Origin: Balamuthia mandrillaris
Taxonomy: Eukaryota; Discosea; Longamoebia; Balamuthiidae
Direction: 5' to 3'
Length of the DNA stretch: 64,000 bases
NCBI GenBank assembly: GCA_031835245.1
Contig: JAVKOQ010000027.1
Span: forward strand, 179,001 to 243,000
Shown: piece after piece, positions 43,605 to 54,558 of the stretch
Layout: each line of letters begins with the position of its first letter
How positions within the stretch are numbered: position 1 is the first letter of the stretch
Notes under the pieces: model-generated
The model's input: only the letters and a program-made list of their open reading frames with translations
Databases searched by the model: none
Told to the model about the DNA's origin: nothing
Made by a program: the position numbers and the translations under genes

Positions 43605-46600
43605 ATGGATGCGTTGGGCAGAGCCTCTTCTTCGTCTTCGTCCTCCTCCTCGTTGCGGGCCACCCCCATCCAAAACGCATCGGCCGCGACCATTAGCCCG
43701 CACTTGCTGATGAACGGCGGCGGGATTGAGCTGCCCTCCTCCACCTCCTCTGACCGCGTCACCGGAGCCACCGATTTAGTGTGCGTCCCTCTCTGTTGAT
43801 GTTTAAACTGTTTTATGTGTTTCTCTCTCTCATCCCTCTTTTGTTTTTTTACATGTTCATAATGTGTTGACCCGAATGCGTTGTTCTCTCATCATTCAAT
43901 CAAAACAGGTTGCGAGGCTTTGGCTCGGCCTCTGCCTTCCACGCTGTGAACGCCGCCAACAACAGGAGCCCTGCTGTGCCAAAGCAGTCCACTACCCCCG
44001 CTTTGGCTGCTCATCCAGGTGCGTGTACCCCCCCTCCCCTCCCCCCCTCTCTTTCCTCCCCTCTCTCCCTTTCTCTGTTTGAGCGAGATCACATCTGCAC
44101 TTTGAACCGCGCTCTCTGCTCTCGCTCGTCTTTTTCAAATGCCACTGCTTCTCTGTCCCCCTTTACCAGTCGCTCACCCTCCGTTCTTTGCTTCTCTCTT
44201 CTGTCATTCTTCTTCACCCTCCTCTCCGTTTTTAACGGTCACATATGTGCACGGCAGGCCCCCGACTGCACCCTCACAACCAGCAGACCGCGCGCCTTCA
44301 CCTCAGCGGCGCCGCCGCCGCCGAGCTGGCCGAGGGGGAGGAGGACGAGGACGACAACCTACGACAGTGCGGCCTCAGCGCCGCCGACCTGGCCGAAGGG
44401 GAGGAGGAAGAGGCAGAGGAGGCGGAGGCCGAGCAGAAACAACGGTTATCTTCTTCTTCGCGGGTGACCGTTGTGAATGTCGGCAAAAAAGGCCAACGGA
44501 CCCAATTTAGGCGCTCGAGGGGTCGTTGGACTAAACAGGAGGTATTTATCCGAAATTTCCGGTTTATCCCGATTTTATTTCCCGCTCTAACAAAATATTT
44601 TCCCGCTCTTTTTTTTTCCTTCTTCCCTTTGCTTCTCTCTTCTCTCGTCTCGTTGGAACAGGATAACACGCTGCGAGAGGCGGTGAAATTGTATGGAGCT
44701 AAGAATTGGAAACAGATCGCAGAGTGCGTGCCTGGTCGGTCGGATGTGCAGTGTTTGCATCGGTGGCAGAAAGTGCTGAATCCGGAGCTGGTGAAAGGAC
44801 CTTGGACAAAAGAGGTTCTAAACCCTTCCTTTTCCTTTGCTTCGTTTCTGTAGTTCACTTTGCTTAATCCGCGGAAATAATAATAGGAAGATGAGCTTGT
44901 AATTGAGTTGGTAGAGAGGTATGGACCAAAGAGATGGTCACTTATCGCCTCCCACCTCAAAGGCAGAATCGGCAAGCAATGCAGAGAAAGGTGGCACAAC
45001 CATCTCAACCCCGCCATCAAAAAGGACGCTTGGACAGAACAGGAAGATAAGATCATCCTGGAAGCGCACAAAAAATTAGGCAATCGTTGGGCTGAGATAG
45101 CGAAGCTTTTGCCCGGAAGGTAATTTGCTCTGAGTGATACTCAAAGCAATCGTCACTAACGTTCTTTTTTGTTTGCTTGTAATACAAACAGAACGGACAA
45201 TGCGATTAAGAACCACTGGAACAGCACCATGCGGCGACGGCTTGCAAAGGAAGGAAAACTCGAGGAGGAAACGACATCCACCTCTTCTGCCTACGACAAT
45301 AAGGAAAACAAAGTAAACGTTGCTGCTACTTCGGCAAAGAAAGCAGGCAGCACAACTAGGCGGAAGCGGAGAAGCACTGGTGTTTTTAATGGTCACCAAA
45401 CAATTGACGCAAGTGGCCTCGAGGTCTCGCGGGGAGACACTACTCTAGACGACAGCAGATCAGATGAGTTGAGCGGCTGTGGGGATGAAACCGAACTCAG
45501 CTTCTCAAACAATAACAACAGTCACGCTGAAACGAACGGTCACCACCTCGTTGCCGATGCCCCCTCTACTCCTCCCCATCACTCTTCTGCCAATGCAACG
45601 TTGCTGCCAGCCGCGTCTTCTTGGTTGCAGCAAGAACAACAGCAGAATGTCAAGTATGGTCAGCAGAGCAGCGGTGAAAACAACTTGTTGCCATCTACCC
45701 CCATTAGGAATCAACGAGCGGCTGGGTTCTCGCCTCTTGCCTATTCTTCTGATTCGAGTGCTCTTCCCGCGTATAATCCTTTGTTGTTTGGTTTGTTTTT
45801 CCAGTTTATTTTTTGTTCTTGGAGAATTTTTTCTAATCGCTATTTCTCATAACAAAGATGCGCAACGGCTCTTTTGTTTGGAAGACCTCGAATTGCCGAG
45901 CCTAGATTTGAACCATCTGCCCTCCGCCTCTCCCATTCGGCCTAGCCCCTTGAAGAGCCCCCTCAAACGTTCCTTACTTCAACTCACACATGGAGAGTTG
46001 GGTCTACCCTCTCCTCCCAGCATTCTTCGTCGTCACACTCCCAAACGCCGAAGAGTGATCAAGATGGAGCCTGGCACTTTTTCTTCTCCCTCTATTGCTA
46101 CTACTCCTACACACAACAAATCTTCTTCTGAAAGCAACAATGGTGTGACGGGTTTACTGTCTCCGTTGCGAGCTTCGTCGCAGTCGTCATCTTCACAGAT
46201 TCCTTTCTCCCCCTCTGTCTTCTTTGCTGGTAACGACACCAAGAAAAAGCGGAAATACAGCACCGCACCATCACCATCGACCTGTAGCAACAATGGTGCA
46301 CTGTCCCTAACCACCGACGAACAACTGTCTTCTTTACTTGCCTCTCCTTCACGTTTGTTCGCCTCTCCCTCTCCCGCAAAGCACTCGCCTTTGGACGGCT
46401 TTTCTCCCTTCTTGACTCCTAATCGTGTTAACATCCGTCAGCCTACTTTTGCGGAGCCTTTCACACCTCCTCGCAACAAACACACACCTACCGTTTTGCT
46501 CACCACTCCTGATAACACCAAAGCCTCTCTCTCTGTTCCTGAGTCTTCCTCTCCTTCCTCCCTGGAATATGACTGCGCAGCTTCTTCGCCGGCCTCTTCT

Positions 46601-47265
46601 TCCTCCTCTGCAGCTGCCTCTTCTTCATCTCCTTCTTCCAGTTTGGATGAGCTTGCTGCCGCTTCCTCCCTTCGTTCTGCCTCCATCTTCATTTCTCCCT
46701 CGTTGACCGCTTCTTCCTCTTCCTCTTCTGATCCTGGAGAAACCAAATCCTCTGCCAAAACTCCTAGAGCAGTTCCTATGACCATTGGCCAACAGTTGAA
46801 ATCCATCAACTCTACCATCAATCGAAAGCCTTCATCTTCATTTGCATCTGCTTCTCCTGTCTCTTCTGCTTCCACTTTGTTGTGCCCTTCTTCTTTAGAT
46901 AGCGGAAGAGCGTTTCTTATCATAGAGAACGGACATGAGCCACATCAAGACTATCATCACAATGGAGAGGAGCTTTCCACGGGATGGCCTGCCTCTGGCA
47001 AGGAGCATCATCATCTTCTCGACATGATTGGCGATACTTCTCAATCTGGCGATGATGAGGACAATGGTTGGAAGGCTCTACGGTAATTATTCTTCTCTCT
47101 TTTCTCTTTTCTCTCTTTTCTCTTCTCTCGAGAATGAACAAAGCCTCATTCTCTCTTCAAAGGTTGATGCAGCCGACGGAAGAAAAGAAGTCAATGTTCG
47201 CCTTAGCCGAGCAAATCCTACAGAGAGCGGGCACCACCGCCAACCCCAACACTCTTTCGCTTTAA
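43605..47265 (+). CDS. R1R2R3-Myb transcription factor
   Basis: Start ATG 43605 (MDALGRASS). After a Ser-rich and an acidic region come three Myb repeats. R1: RGRWTKQE / DNTLREAVKLYGAKNWKQIA / SDVQCLHRWQKVL. R2: KGPWTKE / EDELVIELVERYGPKRWSLI / GKQCRERWHNHLNP. R3: KDAWTEQEDKIILEAHKKLG / NRWAEIAKLLPGR / TDNAIKNHWNSTMRR. The spaced Trp residues and NAIKNHWNS are the c-Myb / plant MYB3R pattern. A long Ser-rich C-terminus contains LELPSLDLNHLP and ends PTEEKKSMFALAEQ...PNTLSL, stop at 47265. Such factors bind AACNG sites and control G2/M genes in animals and plants. The junction near 45785-45857 looks like an intron. Confidence 0.95.
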
Positions 47266-47728
47266 CCCACATCTCTCTCTCTCTTTCTTCTCTCCACAAG
47301 TACTTCATTCAACTCTCGAGTTAAAACAAAACCAAATGGATTCCGCAGCGAAAGAGGGACCACCACCACAACCACAAAAAAATGAACAGTTCATTCTTTA
47401 ACCATCTTCTATGACGTATCCGTATCTTTTTTTAACACTATTGGCAACACACCAAACCCGACGAGAGGACGAACGCAACCAACTTTTCGTATCGTTCAGC
47501 TTCAACTCTGTTGCTCCAAACTACTTTTTTTTTTCACAAACAAAAAGAAAACAGAAAAAAACAGAAAATAAAATTAAAAAAAAATTGTTGTTTAGAAAGA
47601 AGAAAACTTTTCATTTTTTTTTTCTCAAACTGCACAACGCATGTTCTCACTTTGATGAACAGAGAGGAGGAAGGAGCAACAAGAAAAAAACAGAGAGAGA
47701 GAGAGAGGGAAGCCAGGTTTCACACACA

Positions 47729-48631
47729 TTAGCGTCGACCGCCGCGTCCTCTGCCGCGTCCCCGTCCACCACGTCCTCGTCCTCTCGGTCCACCGCGTGC
47801 TCCGCGTCCTGTTTTTTTCGGCCGACGGAGAGTTAGAGAAGAGAAAGAAAGGACAACAGAATGAAGGAAAGCGGAGAAAGAGAAGAGAAGCGAGAAAGAA
47901 ACACGGAGAAAGAGAATCGAGAGTAAGGAGAAGAATGACAAGAAAGAGAATAGAGAAGAGAAGGGAGAGAACAAGAGAAGAGGAGAAGGGAGGAAGAGAG
48001 GAAGAGAATAGACGAAAGAGAGAAGAAGGAGAAAGTATTTCAGAGTGTAATTGTGTCCACATAAAATTCAGACATATGCTTGTCAAATTTGTTTGGCTCA
48101 TCATTAAGAAGAAGAAGAACGAAGAAGAAGAACGAAGAAGAAGAACGAAGAAGAAGAACGAAGAAGAAGAACGAAGAAGAAGAACAAGAAGAAGAAGAAG
48201 AAGAACAAGAAGAAGAAGAAGAAGAAGAACAAAAAAAGTGACAAACAAAAAAAAAAACATACCAACAGCAGCCGCCCGCTTGGCTTTGGCTTTGGGTGTG
48301 TCATCAACGAGGAGGGTGTCGAGGTTCAAACTGTCGGGAAGGATGAAGTAGCGAATGTTGTTGCCGCGGATGGAGAGTGTGTCGAGGTTGACGGGGTTTT
48401 TGCCCTTGAGCGTCATTTTTACGGCTTTGAGATGTGTGTTCATGCTGATGTCCACTCCTGTTTATTTTATTTTTTAAATATAAGTAGTGAGTTTGATGAT
48501 GAGTTGAGGTAGAGAAAAAAAAAGGACAATGAATAACAACCAGTGATGGTGCCGTGAACAATGGTGCCATTCTTCATTTCGATGGTCACTGTTTCGTCGC
48601 TTAATTTCATCAAAAATCGAACCAACTTCAT
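47729..48631 (-). CDS. SNRPD1: Small nuclear ribonucleoprotein Sm D1
   Basis: Three or four exons on the minus strand. ATG 48631: [31 protein letters not shown] (Sm1 motif), then [40 protein letters not shown] and [19 protein letters not shown] (Sm2 has [13 protein letters not shown]). The last exon gives an RG-rich tail ending RGRGRGGRR. Length and sequence are close to human SmD1. It is part of the seven-member Sm ring on U1, U2, U4 and U5 snRNAs; two U2 genes lie 5-9 kb away. Introns hold GAA and GA tracts. Confidence 0.97.
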
Positions 48632-49355
48632 TCTTTTGTGTGCGTTGATTGCCAATCTTTGCTTATCTCACAAATGAAAAACTTCAATTTGTTGATCAAA
48701 CAACAAGCTTATCGATCCGGTACGTGCACGAGAGGAAAAATCAAGCCACAAAATCTAACCAAACGTCGTTTCCTCGCTCCTCTTCCCCTTTGTTCTTCTT
48801 CTTTCCCCCCTTCTTTCTCTCTCTTTGTTTTTTTTTGCTCTGTCGACAAAAACTATTCCCAGCTGAATTTCGCACGAGGAGTCTTCACATTAAGCCAACT
48901 ATTTAATGACGACATGGAACACTTGTGGTACGCGGGATCGACACCCGTTGCATCAGTAATCTTTTTTTTAAAAAAAAGAAATACGAAAAATTTAACCTTT
49001 TAAGAAAATGACGTAATTAAGGATTATAAAGCGGCTCAATGCTTTGATCGGTTACTGAAAGTTTCAAACCACCAATCAAAAATCAAAACAGAGGCTTTAT
49101 CTTACCATAAAAAGGCCATTTCTGTTGTCTTTTTCTTTGTCTCATCTCTAGCAGAGATCTTTCACGTCGACAAAAATTCATTGCTCCGCTTTAATTATAA
49201 ATGGTAATAACCAACGTCATTCGAAGAAAAACAACAAAAAAGTTGTGAAGGAAGAAAGCAAGAACCACGACTTGCTCTCTCTCACACTCTCTCATCTTTC
49301 TTGGTCCCTCTTGTGCGTCGGCCCGACCAAAAAAAAAAAAAAAAAAAAGGAGAGG
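48632..49355. promoter_or_regulatory. Divergent promoter region with two GTCGACAAAAA sites
   Basis: It separates SmD1 (-) and folliculin (+). GTCGACAAAAACT is at 48842 and GTCGACAAAAATTC at 49166, 190 bp before the folliculin ATG. An AT-rich TTAATTATAAATGG follows the second. A T-arm-like stem GCGGG-ATCGACA-CCCGT at 48929-48945, followed by T8 at 48962, is noted but is not a full tRNA. Confidence 0.45.
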
Positions 49356-52300
49356 ATGGAACCCTCTTCCACCGCAACCACTCTTTCGCAAAAACTGGAA
49401 GACACGGGGGTGAGAGCCATCGTCGCTCTCACCCACTTTTGCGAGCTGCACGGCCCCAATCTCATGTTTTGCACTCAAATGTTTTCGCTTTCCCCCTCCT
49501 CCTCCGCCAATGCTTCTCCCTCCTACGACCTGCTCTCTTCCATTTGTGCTGCGGATGGCGGCAGTGCCACTCCACTGTTGAACCTGGATAAGATCTGGTC
49601 TTCTCTCGGCCTCGTCACCGCCTCCTCCTCCTCCTCAGCTTCTGTCTCGCCGTGTGCTTCCGCTTCCTCTTCGCCGACGAGTTCTCCTCCTCTCTCTTCG
49701 CGTTCTCCGTCTCGTTCTCGTTCTTATTCATCGTCCTCTTCTGCTTCTTCTTCCTCCTCCTCGTCCTCCTCGTCCTCCTCGTCCTCTTCTTCTGCATCGA
49801 CTTCTGAAAGTGGGAACATGACGCCGGGTTGTCCTTCGTGCAACTGTCTTCCAACTGACTCGGGCTTTCTTTCTTTTGACTCCTTGACTCCAGGTTTCTT
49901 CTTGTTCTTCTTCTTGTTCTTGTTCTTGTTGTTGTTCTTGTTGTTGTTCTTGTTGTTGTTCTTGTTGTTGTTCTTGTTCTTGTTCTTCTTCTTGTTCTTC
50001 TTCTTGTTCTTCTTCTTGTTCTTCTTCTTGTTCTTCTTCTTGTTCTTGTTCTTGTTCTTGTTCTTGTTCTTGTTCTTGTTCTTGTTCTTGTTCTTCTTCT
50101 TCTTCTTCTTCTTCTTCTTCTTCTTTCTCATTTTTGCAACAATAGCTTCTCTGCAAGAAAAAAACAGCTCAAAGGAAGACGGAGAAGAAGCCGAAACAAA
50201 AGAAGCAGAAGCAAAAGACAAACACAAACAAAACTCTCGTACTCAACAAACTCATCAACCGACCACAACCACATCATCAGCAGGAGAAAGAATCTATGTA
50301 ACGTTGCGTTACCCAGCACCTCTTTACAGTCTCCTGAGAACGGCTTGCGTTCGCAGTCTAAGCTGCGAGTTCTGTCCAGGAAGAGAGGGAGCCTGCTGCT
50401 TTGGAGATGAAATCAACGGATACGCCCTTTCCTATGTATTTAAGCTACATGACTTACAGGTTTGTTTTTTGAGATATTTTCTCTCGGTGTTTCTCTCTTC
50501 TCTTTCCCTCTCTCTTTCTTTCTCTCGTTCTGTATTTCTCTTTCTCTCGTTCTCTCTTGCTTTGTCATGTATTTCTCTTTGTTTCTAAACACGAGAAAAA
50601 AAAGGCACGAGGTTTTGTCCGGTGGTACAGTTTGTTGTTCATACACCCAAGTATGCATGCCATCGCTGCCTCTTGGGACATAATTACCAGGTTTGACCTT
50701 CATGCCCGTTTCCTTCTGTCTTCGTCTTCAGCTTCTTTCTTCTCTGCTGTCTTATTCTTTTCCTTAGCTTCTTGTTCTGATTCTTGTTTTTCTGACTGAA
50801 AATACAAAAAACACAAGCGACTTTCAACACATCATTAAAGAACTACAAGAACGAGTAGAGCACACGTTCGTGAAGGAAAAGAATGAACGAGAAGAACTAG
50901 ATAAAGCTGCTGGAGTAAATGGTGGGCACAGAAATGCTTCTCACCTTGCCAACAACAAAGCTAGTGCTAAGCTCTCCGCTGCCATTTTGAACAGAAACCT
51001 TCTTCCTTCAACTTCTCATTTTCCATCTGGCCCTGGTTTTACTTTCTTCTTTTTTTTTCCTTTCTTTTTCCTTGTCTCTGTTTTCTAAAGTTTGTTTTAA
51101 TTTGTTTGTTTCAAAGGAGCATTTCGGCGGCGGCAAGTGCATAACAGTGCTCCACTCCGGGGCTTGGCTGATCTTTATGGAGATGCGGTATGTTTTTCTT
51201 GTTTTGCTCTTTATTCATTTTATCTACTTATTTGATATTCTGTCTCTCTGCTTTCTTCTTGCCTTATGTTAATGATGGTTTGTTAAAAAATAGATGTTAT
51301 ATCGGAGGCTTCATACGTACTTTAGTTGTACGTTGCGAGACTGGGACCGGTTTCTTTACACCTCACCTAGGCTACATGCTTCTATCACTTTACCACCATC
51401 TCAGCAAACAACACCCAGAAAATTTGCCACACTTTCTATGATGGTCTGCTTCTTTTTACTTTGTTCGCTTCTGTGTTATCTCCTTTCCTTAATTATTCTG
51501 ATCTTGTTTATCTTAACCTTAGAATGGAGGAGCTACTGGGCCGGCAATGGTTTCTCATGAAAGCACAATCCAACAGCAACCCAAAGGAGAAATAGACGAG
51601 GACGACGGCACCATCTTTCGGTCGCGTCAACAACTGTTTCAAGCCGTTGGAGCAAAGAAGATGAAGGCCATAATCTACAATGTTGCTACCGGCAACCAAC
51701 TTGTTGTGCGTGGCCCCAATGCTGCTCTCGTCACTTCCATTCTTCGGCTTATGAAGGTTAGAGAAGACCTCTTTCTCTTCTTTTTTTTTTCTCCTTTTCT
51801 GTGTTTGACTTTTTGTTATGTTTACAATCAGCAACTTATTCCCCCACAATGTTGTTCGGTGATGGAGTTTGAGCACGAGTACCACGCCAGTTGGGAATGC
51901 AACTTTCTGGGCTTATCTTCCGAAGCCAAAATTCCTGATTACATCTTCCAGAATTCCTCTTTTGCTTATGTTGATATCCTTTTGCTGTTTTTTCTTTTTC
52001 TTTTTGTCTTTTTGCGTTTTTTGCGTTTTTGCGTTTTTTACCTTTTCTTCTGAAGAAACAACCAGCACATTTTTCCTTAACCCCTTTTTCTTTCTTCTTC
52101 CACTCGATATAGTCCCTCGTTCATCTGCCTCTTCTCCGCGGACTCCTCTCGAAGAGGAGCTGGCTGAATTGAGCGTCACTTCTGTTGGCTCTCTTCTTAC
52201 AAAGAAACACTGGACGGAGTACAACTATGTTTGCTCCGGACATGCATCGCAGGACACTACCTTTGCAAGAAGCATTTTGGAGCTGCTTGCCCAACAGCTC

Positions 52301-52582
52301 CCTAACGCTGTTGAAACCAGAAAAGTTCAAGCCATTCGTCAAGAGTGGATAGCGTAATTCTTCCTCGCTTCTCTGCTTCTCAATCATTTTTTGAACCTAA
52401 CAACGGAATAAAACAGGAAAGCGAGAGCATTTGTGGGGTTGAAGGAAGTGGTGGAAGGAGAGGCAGACATCAAACTTGCACAGTTTTTGCGGTTGATGTC
52501 GCTAAACTCCAACGATCTTCCCATTCTTCGGTTTTGGGTTTCTTTGTTCACCAAACTGCAAAATCGCAGGACCAATACATGA
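49356..52582 (+). CDS. FLCN: Folliculin
   Basis: ATG 49356: MEPSSTATTLSQKLEDTGVR, then AIVALTHFCELHGPNLMFCT, the invariant folliculin start (AIVAL-HFCELHGP-T-FCT). A long Ser-rich insert includes the CxxC-type CPSCNC. Then YSLLRTACVRSLSCEFCPGR / EGACCFGDEINGYALSYVF, ARGFVRWYSLLFIHP, DFQHIIKELQERVEHTFV, GGKCITVLHSGAWLIFM and further DENN-type segments. The last exon ends WVSLFTKLQNRRTNT, TGA at 52580-52582. Folliculin is a GTPase-activating protein for Rag GTPases at lysosomes and acts in mTORC1/AMPK signalling in animals and fungi. The intron at about 49890-50130 is a TTC/TTG microsatellite. Confidence 0.93.
49890..50130. repeat. (TTCTTG)n/(TTC)n microsatellite in intron
   Basis: About 240 bp of TTC and TTG units in a folliculin intron. 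Confidence 0.95.
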
Positions 52583-52782
52583 TTTGCGTTCTTCATCGCA
52601 GTGCGTCCACTTTTTTTCTTCATTCTTTTAACCTTAACGATTAAAAAAAAACCAAGCAACAGAGGAAAGATTTGAATCGACGAGAGCGGAGACAAATGGA
52701 AAGTGTCTCCACAGCGAGAACGTGTTCGATCTGAAGCGTTACAGACGATACATAGATAGAGCAAGAAAGAGAGGAAAACATC

Positions 52783-52900
52783 GGATACGGCCATACTGCG
52801 GAGAAAGCACCGCTTCCCGTCCGATCAGCGAAGTTAAGCTCCGCCAGGCGATGTCAGTACTGGGGTGGGTGACCACCCGGGAATCCATCGTGCTGTATCC
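52783..52900 (+). rRNA. 5S ribosomal RNA, copy 1
   Basis: 118 nt begin GGATACGGCCATACTGCGG and end GTGCTGTATCC. It contains the Pol III internal control region AGCGAAGTTAAGCTCCGCC and GGGTGGGTGACCACCCGGGA. The 5' end GGATAC pairs with the 3' end GTATCC. Identical in sequence to the copies at 54237 and 56287. About 40 bp of upstream sequence (TAGATAGAGCAAGA) is shared among copies. T runs follow at 52911. Confidence 0.97.
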
Positions 52901-53232
52901 TCCCTTTTCTTTTTTTCCCGTTTACTTTTTGGCACAATCCTGGAGTGCAGGTCTTGCGGGAGACAGAGCGTAGAGTGATTGGAGGTCATTCGGTGTTTTC
53001 AGTTTGCTTTTGTTCGGAGCGATTGTGGAGGTCTTCGTGTGGGAGATCGCCCGCCCACCCACCCATGAGCAGCATGACCTTGTGCTCGCCTCCTTCTGCA
53101 TCCGGTGTCTTTTCATGGCTCCCATGTGGAGCGTATGTCCTGTGTTGTTTAGTGAATAAAGGCAGCGTGAGATGCGCTTGCAGTTAGTGACGTCTGTGGT
53201 CCCATAGAGCGAGTGACGAGGACGTCCATGGG

Positions 53233-53285
53233 GATCCGATGTCTGCCTCTCTTTCTTGCTCTATCTACGTATCGTCTGTAACGCC
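53233..53285 (-). repeat. Truncated 5S upstream flank, inverted
   Basis: On the minus strand this matches the 5' flank of the 5S genes (GCGTTACAGACGATACGTAG, ATAGAGCAAGAAAGAGAGG, GACATCGGAT) and stops after the first bases of 5S. It is a relic of another 5S copy. Confidence 0.75.
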
Positions 53286-53386
53286 TTTGCACTCACTATC
53301 CGGCGGTATCTAATGCACTTTCTTGCAAAATACCCATATCCCACTGTACTTTTGGTGATATTCACCGAACCAAATAAAGTTCTCAG

Positions 53387-53408
53387 CCCTTTCTTCACCC
53401 ATAACCGA
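53387..53408 (+). promoter_or_regulatory. Candidate PSE of U2 copy 1
   Basis: CCCTTTC-TTC-ACCCATAACCGA lies 53 nt before the U2 5' end. The second U2 gene has the same 22-nt element (three differences) at the identical distance, while the sequence between differs. Position and spacing fit a proximal sequence element of snRNA genes. Confidence 0.6.
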
Positions 53409-53461
53409 AGCAGCCAAGGGATGCATAAACATAACGAGCCAGCGAAGCAAACCCAGAAACC

Positions 53462-53684
53462 ATCTTCTCGGACCCAACATTGGCTCTGATCAAGTGTAGT
53501 ATCTGTTCTATCTAGCTTAATCCCTGGATGACTGTCCTCCAGGACTGTCTCTTATGATTAAACTTATTTTTCTCCTTAGGGAAGGTGTGCGGTGCTTTTG
53601 GTTCGCTGGCTTGCCGGCTGAACCGGCCTCACACTGCGGATCGGCTCTGCATGGCACTCCTGCAGAGTTTGTTGCAACGGTCCA
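53462..53684 (+). ncRNA. U2 spliceosomal snRNA, copy 1
   Basis: The start ATCTTCTCGG matches the human U2 stem I start, followed by GATCAAGTGTAGTATCTGTT, the conserved block holding the U2-U6 helix and the branch-site recognition element GTAGTA. Stem-loop II is CCTGGA...TCCAGG. An Sm-like site TATTTTTCTCC follows. Stem-loop III (GGCTTGCCGGCTGAACCGG region) and stem-loop IV (CTCTGCATGGCACTCCTGCA) complete the molecule. The 3' end near CGGTCCACC is approximate; the RNA is longer than human U2 (188 nt). Confidence 0.95.
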
Positions 53685-54236
53685 CCTCTTTACCATTCAT
53701 TCCATTATATACAAAGACAACTCTGATAGTTTGTCCCTATCTCTTTCTGGTTGGGCCACAAACAAAGCTCTTTGCTAGGCAAGATTCGTCTTGTAGGTCG
53801 CGAACAACAGCGCTCCTGCTCCCAGCAACAACACTGCCACTCATGCACCATGACGATGGATGATGGCACATCCACCACGTCCTCCCTCAGGAACGCTCGA
53901 ATGCCCTCTCCTCCATCCTCTGTCCTGAGAAGTTGCCCTGATTGTTCTTCCGCTCAGTAAAGTGGTTGCGCAACGTCTTTATGCAACATACCCAACGCGT
54001 TTGGTCCTTAACAAAGCGGATGGAGCGCCTTGTGGTCACCTGCTTTGCTTGGGCAATTTCCTGAAGTGGGTGAGTTCAACCGAAACTTGACTGCACACGA
54101 TGTTCGAACAGCTGCACTCCATGCGAGAAGAAAGCTTCAAGGAAAAAAAAAAACACAGCAAGTAAGAAACGTATTCCCCACTTGGTCGCCACACTCTCTC
54201 GCCATGTAGATAGAGCAAGAGAGAGAGGAAGACATC

Positions 54237-54354
54237 GGATACGGCCATACTGCGGAGAAAGCACCGCTTCCCGTCCGATCAGCGAAGTTAAGCTCCGCCA
54301 GGCGATGTCAGTACTGGGGTGGGTGACCACCCGGGAATCCATCGTGCTGTATCC
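54237..54354 (+). rRNA. 5S ribosomal RNA, copy 2
   Basis: 118 nt with the same sequence as copy 1, followed by a T-rich stretch. About 200 bp upstream of the RNA ligase ATG and in the same direction. Confidence 0.97.
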
Positions 54355-54558
54355 TCCTCCCTTTTCTTCTTTTTTTTTCCCTGATGCCCACCACACCAGG
54401 AGCTTTTAGCCAGGACAACCGCAGGTGTCCTCGCCGTGGAGCCATAGTGATGGTTTGAACGAGGAAAATACCGGGGTTGCTGTTCGCTGAAGTTCGGAAA
54501 GAGAAAGTGGAAAGAGAGAACCAGCGACATCACGAACGATACGTTAACAACGCACAAC

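Noticed and set aside
48906-48970. Possible Pol III gene with T-arm-like stem GCGGG-ATCGACA-CCCGT and T8
   Set aside because: No matching acceptor, D arm or anticodon arm could be found on either side or in permuted order.
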